Assembly: GCA_017963125.1 (NCBI GenBank)
Contig: JAGCUA010000011.1
Span: forward strand, 1 to 59,095
Origin: a bacterium
GTDB taxonomy: Bacteria; UBP6; UBA1177
Direction of reading: 5' to 3'
DNA: 59,095 nucleotides
The notes beneath the pieces were generated by a model. It was not told the DNA's origin and ran no database searches. It saw only the letters and a list, made by a program, of their open reading frames with translations. The position numbers were made by a program, and so were the translations under genes. Below are positions 41,435-50,201 of the stretch, one piece after another. Each line of letters begins with the position of its first letter. Positions within the stretch are counted from its first letter, which is position 1.

Positions 41435-42028
41435 CTAAAATTTGGAGACGAATCTGTTTCCTTCGATGTATTTGCGCCAGGGTTTGTCCTTGAATTCCCC
41501 GGCGTAGTCGATATTTATCCGCGGTGCGGAAACTATGGAAAAACCGCCTAAGTCCGGATTTTTTTCGAGAAAAAGTTCTTTTCCGCTCACAAGGTCGCAT
41601 CCGTTGAGACTTTTGTCGAGAAGGAGCGCTTTCGCAAGTTTGCCGGGGCCGTTCGTGAGGTCGCTTTCCTTGACGATCCCTTTGCGGTTTTCCCTGATCA
41701 GATCGAGTCCTTTGATAGGTTCTACTGCGCGGATAAGGACAGCCTGCGGATCGTCTTTCGGCGCCGAAACGACATTGAGGCAGAAGTTCATCCCGTAGAT
41801 CATGTAGATGTAGGCATGTCCGCCCGGCAGAAACATCGCCTCGGTCCTTTCGGTACGCCGTCCTCCGAAAGTGTGGCAGCCTTTGTCAAGAACGCCGCAG
41901 TAAGCCTCGGTTTCGACGATTTTTGCAACGATCCTGCCGGCATCAGTCTCTCTTACAAGAAAGTGACCGAGCAGATCTTCCGCGACACTGAGTGCGTCTC
42001 GCATGAAAAAAGAGCGTGGAAAACGCAT
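41435..42028 (-). CDS. mpg: 3-methyladenine DNA glycosylase (AAG/MPG type)
   Basis: 197 residues from ATG 42028 (GGAG upstream; the longer frame to 42061 lacks a site). Base-excision repair enzyme removing alkylated and deaminated purines. Family signatures: AEDLLGHFLV, IVETEAYCG with the catalytic Glu, HTFGGRRTERTEAMF, AYIYMIYGMNFCLNVV, VLIRAVEP and LTNGPGKLAKAL. Length is usual for the bacterial enzyme. Convergent with the last array gene. Confidence 0.95.
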   Translation of the reverse strand: MRFPRSFFMRDALSVAEDLLGHFLVRETDAGRIVAKIVETEAYCGVLDKGCHTFGGRRTERTEAMFLPGGHAYIYMIYGMNFCLNVVSAPKDDPQAVLIRAVEPIKGLDLIRENRKGIVKESDLTNGPGKLAKALLLDKSLNGCDLVSGKELFLEKNPDLGGFSIVSAPRINIDYAGEFKDKPWRKYIEGNRFVSKF

Positions 42029-42165
42029 GAAAACTCCGTTAAAACAAACCGTTAAAGACACCGGAATTTATGCAATCGCAGAAGCAAAGCAAAAAAATTT
42101 CCTAATTTTTTCTATGTTGTATAGTCGCTCGTTTTGATTTTTTTGTTTTTTTTAAGGAGGAAAAC

Positions 42166-42738
42166 ATGATCAACATCGCTCTTTTCGGAGTTCCGGGAGC
42201 AGGAAAAGGAACACAGGCACAGCTGCTTAAAGAACATTTCAACCTTTGCCACATTTCGACAGGCGAGCTTATCCGCCAGGAGATCCGCGGCGGGACCGAA
42301 CTCGGTAAAAAGGCGAAAGCCATCATCGACAGAGGCGAACTTCTTGACGATGCGATAATTTCCGACATGTTCAAAAGCGAGCTCAAAAAGAATATCGGCG
42401 GCAACGGATTTCTTTTCGACGGTTATCCGAGAACGCTGAAACAGGCTGAGATCTTCGACAATATGCTTAAAGAACTCGGTCTCAAGCTTGACTGCATGGT
42501 AGAGATCCTTCTTTCGGAAGAGGAATCGACGAAGAGGATCCTCAAAAGAGCTGAGATCGAAGGAAGATCCGACGACAACCCCGAGACAGTCAAGGCGCGT
42601 TTCGAAGAATACCGCGGCAAAACGGCTCCCATCGCAGACCACTACAAAAAACAGGGCCTTTACAAGAGCGTTGACGGCTTCGGAAAGATCGAAGACATCC
42701 AGAAAAAGATCGTTGAAATCATAGAAAACCTGCATTAA
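42166..42738 (+). CDS. adk: Adenylate kinase
   Basis: 190 residues. Interconverts ATP + AMP and 2 ADP. P-loop GVPGAGKGTQ, AMP-site HISTGELIR, GYPRTLKQAE in place of the common GFPRT, LID-region KRAEIEGRSDDN. The protein is the short form without the extended LID insertion. AAGGAGG precedes the ATG. Downstream lie intergenic repeats and tRNA-Leu. Confidence 0.95.
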   Translation: MINIALFGVPGAGKGTQAQLLKEHFNLCHISTGELIRQEIRGGTELGKKAKAIIDRGELLDDAIISDMFKSELKKNIGGNGFLFDGYPRTLKQAEIFDNMLKELGLKLDCMVEILLSEEESTKRILKRAEIEGRSDDNPETVKARFEEYRGKTAPIADHYKKQGLYKSVDGFGKIEDIQKKIVEIIENLH

Positions 42739-42741
42739 GCC

Positions 42742-42912
42742 GTCATCTTGAACGAATGTGAAAGATCTCACAGATTCTTCGCTTCGCTCAGAATGACAGG
42801 TTTCCGCTCGGAATAGAGTTAATTCGTCATGTTGAGGCTTTGCCGAAACATCTTTCGTCATCTTGAACGAATGTGAAAGATCTCACAAATTCTTCGCTTC
42901 GCTCAGAATGAC
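42742..42912. repeat. REP-like intergenic repeats
   Basis: Two nearly identical 56-bp hairpin units (42742-42797 and 42857-42912), each starting GTCATCTTGAACGAATGTG and ending TTCGCTTCGCTCAGAATGAC, with a related GTCATGTTGAG...ACATC unit between them (42826-42852). This class is spread through many bacterial genomes; when translated it gives the familiar CHSERSEES peptide seen in false ORFs. The middle unit relates to the composite repeats of the accessory island. Confidence 0.85.
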
Positions 42913-42941
42913 GGATTTTCACTCAGGAAGACAATCTAAAT

Positions 42942-42969
42942 TTGACTTTCAGCCGTTTTTCCGTATTAT
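42942..42969 (+). promoter_or_regulatory. Promoter of tRNA-Leu(CAA)
   Basis: TTGACT (42942-42947), 16 bp, TATTAT (42964-42969), then ACCGCCC and the tRNA 13 bp further on. Confidence 0.8.
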
Positions 42970-42982
42970 ACCGCCCGATTTT

Positions 42983-43069
42983 GCCGGAGTGGTGAAATAG
43001 GTAGACGCACTGGACTCAAAATCCAGCGGGGGCGACCCCATACCGGTTCGATTCCGGTCTCCGGCACCA
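42983..43069 (+). tRNA. tRNA-Leu (CAA)
   Basis: Complete cloverleaf with a long variable arm (class II), acceptor GCCGGAG/CTCCGGC, anticodon loop CTCAAAA with CAA, T-loop GGTTCGATTCC, and an encoded CCA end. Confidence 0.95.
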
Positions 43070-43141
43070 TTTTTGATTTTCCCGCAAATTTAGAAATTTT
43101 CAGATAAGAAACTTGGATATTTGTTTGAATTTATTTGAGTT

Positions 43142-44374
43142 TTAGTCGTTGCAGCGAAGCCGGAAACAATCCGGTGTGTCAGGAATTTCGGGAACTTCTT
43201 CCTCATCAGGTTTTTCTTCGGGATCAGTCGGATCTGTCGGCTCAGTCGGATCAGTCGGGTCTGCGGGCTCTTCTTCTTCAACAAGGTCATCTTCGGTGAA
43301 AAAGTGGCAGATTTCAGAGAATTCTTCGGGCATGTTTTCGCGGTAATCCGAAGCGTCTGAACCGAAAGGATGCTCAGCAAAGAATTTGATCATTCCCTTC
43401 TGGTCTATTCCGGCTACAGTGTGATCTTTGCCGTGGTTGCAGAGGATCGCATCGTGTCCGAGACCGGTGAGATAGTTTGCTCCGAAACGAGCCATCTGGT
43501 TAAAGTATATTGTGAAAACTCCGGCCATACCCCAGGAATCTTTCTCTTTGTCTCCGTGAACAAAAACCTGCGGATATTTGTTGTGTTCTTCTGCAAAATC
43601 GGGCCAGCTGAAGAAATCGCCGATCTTCATTCCCATCATTTCGCCTAAAGCGTCGCGGCTTGCCGCATCCGAGAAGTAAGCACCTGAATATGACAGAATG
43701 CTTGCGATTTTCTCAGATTTCTGCAGACCCATGCTGTTTGCGGTGATCGCACCTGCAGAGAAACCAGAAACGTGGATGTGTTTCTCGTCGATTTTCCATC
43801 TTTTTTCAAGGCAGGAGAGAATTGCGTCGAACATGTCGCCTTCTGCGCTTGCATCTTTAAGATTCATCATATCCCATTCGAGACCTGCCGGCGGAAGAGT
43901 CGTAAATCCGAATACGTCGTCGCGTGATTCGGGAGTGACAAGTATAAACGGCATCGTTTCGTTGTTGACATAGCTTGAGAAGAAGCTTTCAAAGTTCTTG
44001 GCCGAGTCGCCGTAACCGTGATACATGAAAATTACGGGAACTTTTTCTAATGAATCGATTTTTTCCGGCAGTCTCAGGTAGAAAGAACGTGCAAGTTCGT
44101 TGCTTCCTTCGCCGACGATCAGATTTTCGTTGAGTCCTTCCGCAAAATCTTCACATTTGAGAGGTTCTTTTTCGGGTTCTTCTACGGGTTCCTTGTCGGA
44201 ATCGTCAGCTGTCGGTTCTTCCGCATCGCCGTCGGTTTCTGCCGGTTCTTCATCGGAAATCTCGTCGGTGTCAGTGTCGGGAGTTTCCTTCTCATCTTTT
44301 TTGGAACTGCTTCCGCAAGAAACTGCGAAAACAAGCACAAGGGCAAGTGTTAAAAACCATGTGAATTTTTTCAT
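43142..44374 (-). CDS. PHB-depolymerase/CE1-like esterase lipoprotein
   Basis: 410 residues. Signal peptide with lipobox FAVSC, an acidic Glu/Asp/Thr linker (about 25-70), an alpha/beta hydrolase of the LpqC/polyhydroxybutyrate-depolymerase/feruloyl-esterase group (RSFYLRLPEK, VIFMYHGYGDSAKNF, nucleophile elbow SGFS206AGAITAN, HDAILCNHGKDHT late), and a Thr-Asp-Pro-rich tail ending CFRLRCND. The tail with two Cys after the repeat is unusual and may anchor or cap the protein. Likely a surface esterase on plant or polyester material. Ribosome site AAGGAGA precedes the start. Confidence 0.85.
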   Translation of the reverse strand: MKKFTWFLTLALVLVFAVSCGSSSKKDEKETPDTDTDEISDEEPAETDGDAEEPTADDSDKEPVEEPEKEPLKCEDFAEGLNENLIVGEGSNELARSFYLRLPEKIDSLEKVPVIFMYHGYGDSAKNFESFFSSYVNNETMPFILVTPESRDDVFGFTTLPPAGLEWDMMNLKDASAEGDMFDAILSCLEKRWKIDEKHIHVSGFSAGAITANSMGLQKSEKIASILSYSGAYFSDAASRDALGEMMGMKIGDFFSWPDFAEEHNKYPQVFVHGDKEKDSWGMAGVFTIYFNQMARFGANYLTGLGHDAILCNHGKDHTVAGIDQKGMIKFFAEHPFGSDASDYRENMPEEFSEICHFFTEDDLVEEEEPADPTDPTEPTDPTDPEEKPDEEEVPEIPDTPDCFRLRCND

Positions 44375-44477
44375 TTCATTTCTCCTTAAAAAACAATAAA
44401 ATAACCTAAAAACTCTAAATCATTGGATTTTTCTTGTCAAATTTATTCGTTGAAGCATCGTTTCAGGGCAAAAAAAA

Positions 44478-44552
44478 TGGCGACCTTTGGGGGACTCGAA
44501 CCCCCGTTACCGGCGTGAAAGGCCGATGTCCTAACCACTAGACGAAAAGGTC
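44478..44552 (-). tRNA. tRNA-Glu (TTC)
   Basis: Minus strand cloverleaf: acceptor GACCTTT/AAAGGTC, D-arm with TCTAGTGGTTAGGA, anticodon loop CTTTCAC with TTC, T-loop GGTTCGAGTCC, encoded CCA. The sequence closely follows bacterial tRNA-Glu. Confidence 0.95.
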
Positions 44553-44572
44553 ACCAAAAAAGTGAGAGCGAA

Positions 44573-44648
44573 TGGTGGGTCGGGCGGGACTCGGACCCGC
44601 GACCCCCTGATTAAAAGTCAGATGCTCTTCCATCTGAGCTACCGACCC
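44573..44648 (-). tRNA. tRNA-Lys (TTT)
   Basis: Minus strand cloverleaf: GGGTCGG acceptor, TAGCTCAGATGGAAGAGC D-arm, anticodon TTT in GACTTTTAATC, T-loop GGTCCGAGTCC and encoded CCA. Transcribed ahead of tRNA-Glu from the promoter at 44696. Confidence 0.95.
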
Positions 44649-44695
44649 ATTCAACTCAAGAAATCGTTTCTGTAACGAACCAGAAAAACGGCGGT

Positions 44696-44723
44696 ATAAT
44701 AGTGAAAAGTTGAAGGAAGTCAA
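44696..44723 (-). promoter_or_regulatory. Promoter of tRNA-Lys/tRNA-Glu
   Basis: Minus strand TTGACT (44718-44723), 16 bp, TATTAT (44696-44701), followed by ACCGCCG, the same arrangement as before tRNA-Leu. Confidence 0.8.
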
Positions 44724-44912
44724 ACTTTTACGGTGTTAATTGTGTAAGTGTTTGATTTTATTTTGTATTTCCACGGCAGCAAAACTTTGTTCTCCCTCTG
44801 AAGGAGTGCCCGGAGGGCGGGGCGTCTGCTCTCTTTGCAATATTTCCCCAGAAAAATCTGTTAATTTTCAGTTTTTTGAATAAAATCCCGCGTCTTTTTT
44901 CGGAGGTGTTCC

Positions 44913-45767
44913 ATGGCTAAAAAGGAAGTCAGTACGGGAAAGATGATCCTGATGCATCTTTCACTGATTTTGATATGCGCGATCGTGATCTATCCAGTGC
45001 TCTGGGTCATAAAAATGGCTCTTTCGAGCGGGCAGGGCTTTTCGCTTTCGGCAAATCCGATCCCGACGGAGTTCACTTTGAGCAATTTCAAAGATGTCAT
45101 TTTCACTACTGATTCAAACGGAAGCTGGCTTTTCGGCAGACAGTTTTTTAACAGCGTCGTCATTTCTGCGGCTACGACTCTGCTGGGCATAACCCTCGCA
45201 ACTACGGCTGGTTACGCGTTTTCGCGCTTCGAATTTCCAGGCAAGAACTTCGGCATGAAAATGTTCCTCGTAAGCCAGATGTTCCCGGGTGTCGTCATGG
45301 CGATCCCGCTTTACATCCTGCTTGACAAACTCGGACTTCTCAACAGTATGGCAGGACTCGTTCTTGTTTATTCGACGACGGCGATCCCTTTCTGCGTCTG
45401 GATGCTCAAAGGTTATTTCGACACGATCCCGAAGGATCTTGAAGAAGCTGCGATCATGGACGGAGCTTCTCAGTGGACGATATTCATAAAAATCGTAATG
45501 CCGCTTGCCAAACCGGCGATAGTTGTTACCGCGCTTTTCAGCTTCATGACAGCGTGGAACGAGTTCATTCTCGCCGCGACTTTCCTCGGTGACGAAAGGG
45601 CTTTCACGCTTCCCGTCACGCTTCAGCACTATGTCGGAAGCTATTCGACAGAGTGGGGACACTTCGCGGCCGGCGCGATAATTGTCTCACTTCCAGTTAT
45701 GATCCTTTTCTTCATTCTCCAGAAAAGCCTTATCGGCGGACTTACTGCCGGCGGTGTAAAAGGATAA
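44913..45767 (+). CDS. ABC sugar transporter permease, MalG type
   Basis: 284 residues, six predicted membrane helices. Inner-membrane permease of a CUT1 carbohydrate uptake system; the EAA loop that docks on the ATPase reads EEAAIMDGASQWTIFIKIVMP. The C-terminus GGLTAGGVKG matches MalG of maltose/maltodextrin importers. GGAGG precedes the ATG. The expected partners (MalF permease, binding protein, ATPase) are not next to it: tRNA genes lie upstream and an opposite-strand gene downstream, so it is an isolated subunit gene here. Confidence 0.9.
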   Translation: MAKKEVSTGKMILMHLSLILICAIVIYPVLWVIKMALSSGQGFSLSANPIPTEFTLSNFKDVIFTTDSNGSWLFGRQFFNSVVISAATTLLGITLATTAGYAFSRFEFPGKNFGMKMFLVSQMFPGVVMAIPLYILLDKLGLLNSMAGLVLVYSTTAIPFCVWMLKGYFDTIPKDLEEAAIMDGASQWTIFIKIVMPLAKPAIVVTALFSFMTAWNEFILAATFLGDERAFTLPVTLQHYVGSYSTEWGHFAAGAIIVSLPVMILFFILQKSLIGGLTAGGVKG

Positions 45768-45781
45768 ATCCCTTTTTGCTG

Positions 45782-46255
45782 TTACCAGTTGATGTCTCTG
45801 ATGCAGCGGACGTTGAATTTGTGATCTTTGTTGTAGTTTCCGACTGCGCCGGTGTCGAAGTTCACGCGGAAAGCCACGATAGAATCTTCCGAACGAGCCG
45901 ATGATGACCAGTACCAGCCGGTATCTTTGCTGTAATAAGGGCTGTGGTTCTTGCCGTCGTTGCAGCCGTCGCAGCCGAACTCTTCCTTCAGATCGTCCCA
46001 TGTCAGGTGATTGTCGATTTCCGAAACGGGGCATGAACCGTCCGATTCGGTCGCAGGACAATCTGTGATCCGCATTCTGAGCTCGGATATTGTCGGAAGA
46101 TGCCAGTCGTCGTGGCCTTTGTTCTCAAGCTCGTCGCAGTATTTGATAGCTTCGTCCCATGTCATAGGATCAGGCGCGGAGTCCGACCACTGGTCAAAGC
46201 ACGAGACACAGAGAAACATTGAAATTAAAAGGGATAAAAACGGGATTTTTTTCAT
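45782..46255 (-). CDS. Fibrobacter-type (DUF1566/Lcl) lipoprotein
   Basis: 157 residues. Signal peptide with lipobox CVSC, then a single DUF1566-like domain: MTWDEAIKYCDELENKGHDDWHLPT-type opening (W-D-E-A, C, DWHLPTISEL), four further Cys including GCDGC, and the closing pattern YWSSSAR...AFRVNFDTG and VRCIRD. This domain is abundant in Fibrobacter and other diderms with many secreted proteins and has a C-type-lectin-like look. Ligand unknown. Same strand as tig, 8 bp downstream of it. Confidence 0.82.
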   Translation of the reverse strand: MKKIPFLSLLISMFLCVSCFDQWSDSAPDPMTWDEAIKYCDELENKGHDDWHLPTISELRMRITDCPATESDGSCPVSEIDNHLTWDDLKEEFGCDGCNDGKNHSPYYSKDTGWYWSSSARSEDSIVAFRVNFDTGAVGNYNKDHKFNVRCIRDINW

Positions 46256-46263
46256 ATATAGGA

Positions 46264-47637
46264 TTATTCAGCTTCCTTTTCGGCAGCTTTTTTTGTGGTT
46301 CTCTTGGTGGTTTTCTTTTCGGCTTTCTTTTCCTCGGTTTTTTCAGCTTTTTCGGGCTCTTTTTCAGCTTCCTTCTCGATGAAAACCATCTTCTCTACCA
46401 TCTTGTCGAGAACTTTCTGCTCTTTTATCTCGTATTTTTTCGCGTTGATCCTCTCTTCGCCTGCGTATTCGCGGAGTTTGTTCGCAAATTCAGCCGGAAG
46501 GCCGTACTGTGCAGCTTCCTGAGCGAAAGCGATGTCAACATCTTTATCGGTTACGGTGATGTTGAGTTTGTCAGCGAAAGTATTGAGGATTATGTATCTC
46601 TTGATCGCGAATTTCGCATCGTCCTCGATCTTCGCAAGTTCTTCAGCGGGAACTTCTTCAACTTTGAACTCTTTCTTGTAGTCATCGATGCGTGCATTCT
46701 TTTCGTTCAGAAGGAATGACGGCGGAACTTCGAATTCGAATTCTTTGACGTAGGTTTCGATAGCGATGTTCTTTTTGCCCTGCATCGAAATGTCGTCAAG
46801 GTAGTTTTCGATGTTCTTTTTGATCTGTTCTTTGAGTTCGGCTACAGTGTTCGGATAACCTTCTTTTCCTGCGAGGAATTCGTCGGTAAGTTCTGGAGCG
46901 TTAACGCATTTTTCGACTTTCGTGATATCGATCGTGAACTGAACGGTCTTTCCTGCAAGCTCTGCCGCTCTGTAATCTTCGGGGAATTTGACGTCAGCAG
47001 TGAAGGAATCGCCTTTCTTGTGGCCGTAAAGCGCTTTTTCGAAATCGGGAACGAATTTTCCGTCGCCGACAATGACTGTAACGTCTTTTCCTGCGGTGTT
47101 TTCAACTTCTTTTCCGTCGATTCTGCCGACAAAAGAAATGACGAGTCTGTCTTTTTCAGCCGAAAGGTCTTCTTCACTCTCTTTGTATTCTATGAATCTT
47201 GCCTTGATTGCCTCAAGTTCATTCTCAAGCATGGTTTCGTCGTATTTGATCGGAGTGAAATCGTGCTCGAAAGGTTTGAGTTCGGCATCTATTTCAGGGA
47301 AAACTTCTGCGCGGAGTTTGAAACTGAAAGGAGCATTTTCGGAAATTTCTGTCTCATCGAAGATCTCGGGATTCGTAGCGAGTCTGAGTTTTTCCTTTAT
47401 AACGGCGTCCTGCATACCTTCGGAAATGAAGTGGTGTTCGACGTCTGCTTTTACGTTCTTGCCGTAGAACTGCTTCAAAACATTGAGAGGAACTTTGCCC
47501 GGTCTGAAACCTTTGACTGTTACCGTGTGTGAAAGATGGGAATATTCCTGTTTGAACTGAGCCTGAACTTCTTCAGCGGAAAAACTGATTTCAAGTTCTT
47601 TTTCCACTGTGCTGAGATGATTGATTTTGTAATCCAT
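46264..47637 (-). CDS. tig: Trigger factor chaperone
   Basis: 457 residues. Ribosome-bound chaperone with peptidyl-prolyl isomerase activity. N-terminal ribosome-binding domain with the signature VKGFRPGKVP, a PPIase domain (about 155-245: RLVISFVGRIDGKEVE, GDGKFVPDFEKAL) and the long C-terminal helical arms. The last ~45 residues are a Lys/Glu/Thr-rich extension (KKTTKRTTKKAAEKEAE), longer and more charged than usual. It follows a five-tRNA cluster and may be read from the same promoter. Confidence 0.95.
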   Translation of the reverse strand: MDYKINHLSTVEKELEISFSAEEVQAQFKQEYSHLSHTVTVKGFRPGKVPLNVLKQFYGKNVKADVEHHFISEGMQDAVIKEKLRLATNPEIFDETEISENAPFSFKLRAEVFPEIDAELKPFEHDFTPIKYDETMLENELEAIKARFIEYKESEEDLSAEKDRLVISFVGRIDGKEVENTAGKDVTVIVGDGKFVPDFEKALYGHKKGDSFTADVKFPEDYRAAELAGKTVQFTIDITKVEKCVNAPELTDEFLAGKEGYPNTVAELKEQIKKNIENYLDDISMQGKKNIAIETYVKEFEFEVPPSFLLNEKNARIDDYKKEFKVEEVPAEELAKIEDDAKFAIKRYIILNTFADKLNITVTDKDVDIAFAQEAAQYGLPAEFANKLREYAGEERINAKKYEIKEQKVLDKMVEKMVFIEKEAEKEPEKAEKTEEKKAEKKTTKRTTKKAAEKEAE

Positions 47638-47693
47638 TTTTTTCTCCTTTTAGCCTGTTATTGTCAAAAAACCGTTGTTATCACAAGCGAATC

Positions 47694-47776
47694 TGGTGCG
47701 AAGGGGGGGACTCGAACCCCCACGGTTGCCCGCCAGATCCTAAGTCTGGTGCGTCTGCCAATTCCGCCACTTTCGC
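47694..47776 (-). tRNA. tRNA-Leu (TAG)
   Basis: Class II cloverleaf on the minus strand: GCGAAAG acceptor, anticodon TAG in GACTTAGGATC, long variable arm, T-loop GGTTCGAGTCC, encoded CCA. Last of the five-tRNA cluster, just before tig. Confidence 0.94.
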
Positions 47777-47844
47777 AAAATACAACTTTCCTTATTTTTT
47801 GGAAAGCTAAAAAATATGTGAGGTGATCAAAAGTAGAAAAAAGA

Positions 47845-47920
47845 TGGTAGGCCCTAAAGGATTCGAACCTTCGACCCACTGATTAAGAGTCAGTTGCTCT
47901 ACCAGCTGAGCTAAGGGCCC
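47845..47920 (-). tRNA. tRNA-Lys (CTT)
   Basis: Cloverleaf with GGGCCCT acceptor, TAGCTCAGCTGGTAGAGC D-arm, anticodon CTT, T-loop GGTTCGAATCC, encoded CCA. Confidence 0.95.
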
Positions 47921-47932
47921 ACACGTAAGTAG

Positions 47933-48008
47933 TGGGGTGGGAGGTGGGGCTCGAACCCACAACGCCCGGATCCACAATCCGGTGCTCTACCATTGAACTA
48001 CACCCACC
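47933..48008 (-). tRNA. tRNA-His (GTG)
   Basis: Cloverleaf with the extra 5' G (G-1) opposite C73 that defines tRNA-His, anticodon GTG, T-loop GGTTCGAGCCC and encoded CCA. The acceptor has a U6-U67 mismatch by my reading. Confidence 0.93.
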
Positions 48009-48040
48009 ACGTATCTTCAAATTAAAAAGAACATCAAAAA

Positions 48041-48117
<77 letters not shown>

Positions 48118-48149
48118 ACATTCAAAGCATCCGGTTGCCAAAGACCTGA

Positions 48150-48228
<79 letters not shown>

Positions 48229-48240
48229 AAAGGCGGACGC

Positions 48241-48268
48241 ATACTACGAATATTTTTTGAAAAATCAA
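48241..48268 (-). promoter_or_regulatory. Promoter of the five-tRNA cluster (and perhaps tig)
   Basis: Minus strand TTGATT (48263-48268), 16 bp, TAGTAT (48241-48246), then GCGTCCGCC before tRNA-Pro. Confidence 0.7.
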
Positions 48269-48287
48269 GTTTTTTGTTTGATTCCTG

Positions 48288-48316
48288 GATCTCAGCAGGT
48301 GTAACCTGCTGAGATC
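48288..48316. repeat. Perfect 13-bp hairpin
   Basis: Arms GATCTCAGCAGGT (48288-48300) and ACCTGCTGAGATC (48304-48316) around a 3-base loop. On the plus strand it is followed by TTTGAATTTTTT, like a terminator, but no plus-strand gene precedes it. It lies between argS and the tRNA cluster promoter and may stop transcription leaving argS or entering the region. Confidence 0.6.
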
Positions 48317-48357
48317 TTTGAATTTTTTCGACGCGCCGCAAGTTTTGCCGAGATCTC

Positions 48358-48431
48358 GAAATCCCGGAATCTCGTGATCCCGGCGGCGCGGAACGAAATC
48401 CCGGAATCTCGTGATTCCGGCGGCGCGGAAC
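48358..48431. repeat. Two tandem 37-bp GC-rich repeats downstream of argS
   Basis: Units 48358-48394 and 48395-48431 differ at one base (GATCCC versus GATTCC). Each contains a hairpin CGGAATC-TCGT-GATTCCG followed by GGCGGCGCGG. Base composition is much richer in GC than the flanks. Partial third traces (GCGGCGCGCG) reach into the end of argS. Confidence 0.75.
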
Positions 48432-48454
48432 GGAATAAGGGCGGCGCGCGAAAA

Positions 48455-50170
48455 TTACATCTTCTCCGGTGCTTCGATCCCGAGCAGGTCCAGTCCGGTT
48501 CTGATCGTTCTTGCGACTGCTTCGGCCAGCAAAATGCGCGACTGCATTTTTTCGGGTTCCGCTTTGAGGATCGGAGTCGAGTTGTAGAATGTTCCGAATT
48601 TCTGAACAAGGTCGAAAATATGGTCCGCGATGAAGTTCGGTTTGTAGAGTTCAGCCGCTTTTTCGACGCATTCCGGGAATCTTGCGACACTTGCAGCGAT
48701 GCTTCTTTCGATGTCGCTTTCCAATGAAATTTTGCAGTTAAAATCGAGAGTTATCCCTTTTCCAGCAGCTTTTCTCTTTATCGACTGCACCCTTGCGTAG
48801 GAATACTGAAGATAAGGTGCGGTGTTCCCGTCGAAACTCAGAGCTTTTTCCCACGAAAAGTCGATGTTGCTTGTCCTGTTCTGCGAAAGATCGGAGTATT
48901 TCAGCGCGCCGATGCCGACCGCTTTTGCGATTTTTCTCTTTTCTTCAGCCGGAAGTTCCGGATTTTTCTCTTCGACGACGCTCAAACCTTTGCTTTCAGC
49001 CTCTTTGAAAAGGTCGGCGAGTTTTATCGTGTTTCCGGCTCGTGTCTTCAGGATCTCGCCGTTGAACGATAAAACTCCGAACGGGATGTGGACAAATTCC
49101 ATCTTCCAGCCTGCACGCTCTGCGATGTTGAAGATCTGCTTGAAATGGACCGCCTGTCTGTCGTCGGTGACATAGAGCGCCTTGTTCATTTTGTAGTTTT
49201 CGTACTTGTATTTTATCGTCGCGAGATCGCTTGTCGCATAGAGGAATGCACCGTCTTTTTTTCTCACGATGCAGGGGTGAAGGTTCTCTTTCTCGTCAAA
49301 AAATACGACCAAAGCTCCTTCGCTTTCGACTGCAAGCCCTTTTTCGACGAGTTCGTCAATGACCTTCGGCATAAGAGGATGATAGAAGGATTCTCCGTAA
49401 TAAGTATCGAAATTTACTCCCAAATATTCGTAAATCTTTTTGCACTCCGCAAGGGTTATATCGACAAATTTTTTCCAGAGAGCCATATTCTTTTCATCAC
49501 CGTCCTGAACTTTTTTGAGTTCGGTCCTTGCAAGTTCTTCAAGGTCAGGGTCTTTTTCGGCTTCGTCACCGAATTTTATGTAAAGTCTTTCAAGTTCCGA
49601 GATGGGATCCTTCTCGAAATTTTCCTTGTCGAGCCATCTGTCGTAAGCCACGATAAGTTTTCCGAACTGCGTTCCCCAGTCGCCTAAGTGATTATCGGCA
49701 ATGATGTCGTAACCGATGAATTTCATTATTCTTTTTATGCTGTCGCCGATAATTGTCGTTCTGAGGTGTCCTACATGCATCGGCTTTGCGATATTGGGTG
49801 AAGAGTAGTCGATGACGACTGTTCCTTCGGTATTTATGTGTGAAAAATCCCAGTTTTCACTGAATGTTTTTCCGACCGTTGCGGCAAGAGACTCTTTTTT
49901 GAGAAAAATGTTTATAAAGCCGGGGCCCGCCACTTCGATTTTTTCTGTAAGGTCGTTTTCCGGGATCGCCGCAATCAGACTTTCGGCAATAATTTTAGGT
50001 GCCTGCCTGAAAATCTTCGATGCCGTCATCGCGAAATTCGTCTGATAGTCGCCGAATTTTTCGTCGGTCGCCGGCTGCAGAACAAGTTTTCCCCACTCTT
50101 CGAAATCGGGACGGATGTTTTTTATTGCCTCTTTAAAAAGTTTTTCGAGTCTGATTCTTAAAAGTTCCAT
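48455..50170 (-). CDS. argS: Arginyl-tRNA synthetase
   Basis: 571 residues from ATG 50170, with GGAG seven bases upstream; a TTG at 50191 is in frame but lies close to the promoter. Class I synthetase charging tRNA-Arg. Visible: N-terminal additional domain (about 1-95), the catalytic fold with SPNIAKPMHVGHLRT (HIGH-like motif HVGH), DWGTQFGKL, and the C-terminal anticodon-binding helices (APYLQYSYARVQSI, ARTIRTGLDLLGI). The usual KMSK site is replaced by a divergent loop (SFNGEILKTRAGNT), common in ArgRS. The gene for tRNA-Arg(TCT) is a short distance downstream. Confidence 0.96.
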   Translation of the reverse strand: MELLRIRLEKLFKEAIKNIRPDFEEWGKLVLQPATDEKFGDYQTNFAMTASKIFRQAPKIIAESLIAAIPENDLTEKIEVAGPGFINIFLKKESLAATVGKTFSENWDFSHINTEGTVVIDYSSPNIAKPMHVGHLRTTIIGDSIKRIMKFIGYDIIADNHLGDWGTQFGKLIVAYDRWLDKENFEKDPISELERLYIKFGDEAEKDPDLEELARTELKKVQDGDEKNMALWKKFVDITLAECKKIYEYLGVNFDTYYGESFYHPLMPKVIDELVEKGLAVESEGALVVFFDEKENLHPCIVRKKDGAFLYATSDLATIKYKYENYKMNKALYVTDDRQAVHFKQIFNIAERAGWKMEFVHIPFGVLSFNGEILKTRAGNTIKLADLFKEAESKGLSVVEEKNPELPAEEKRKIAKAVGIGALKYSDLSQNRTSNIDFSWEKALSFDGNTAPYLQYSYARVQSIKRKAAGKGITLDFNCKISLESDIERSIAASVARFPECVEKAAELYKPNFIADHIFDLVQKFGTFYNSTPILKAEPEKMQSRILLAEAVARTIRTGLDLLGIEAPEKM

Positions 50171-50201
50171 CGTGTGCTCCATAAAGGTCAAAAAACGCGG
50201 A

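Noticed and set aside
42112..42861. 249-codon minus-strand frame containing CHSERSEES
   Set aside because: It is antisense to adk and runs into REP-like repeats; that peptide is a known false translation of such repeats.
48288..48316. Simple terminator of argS
   Set aside because: A T-run follows on the plus strand only, whereas argS is on the minus strand; left as a hairpin of uncertain role.
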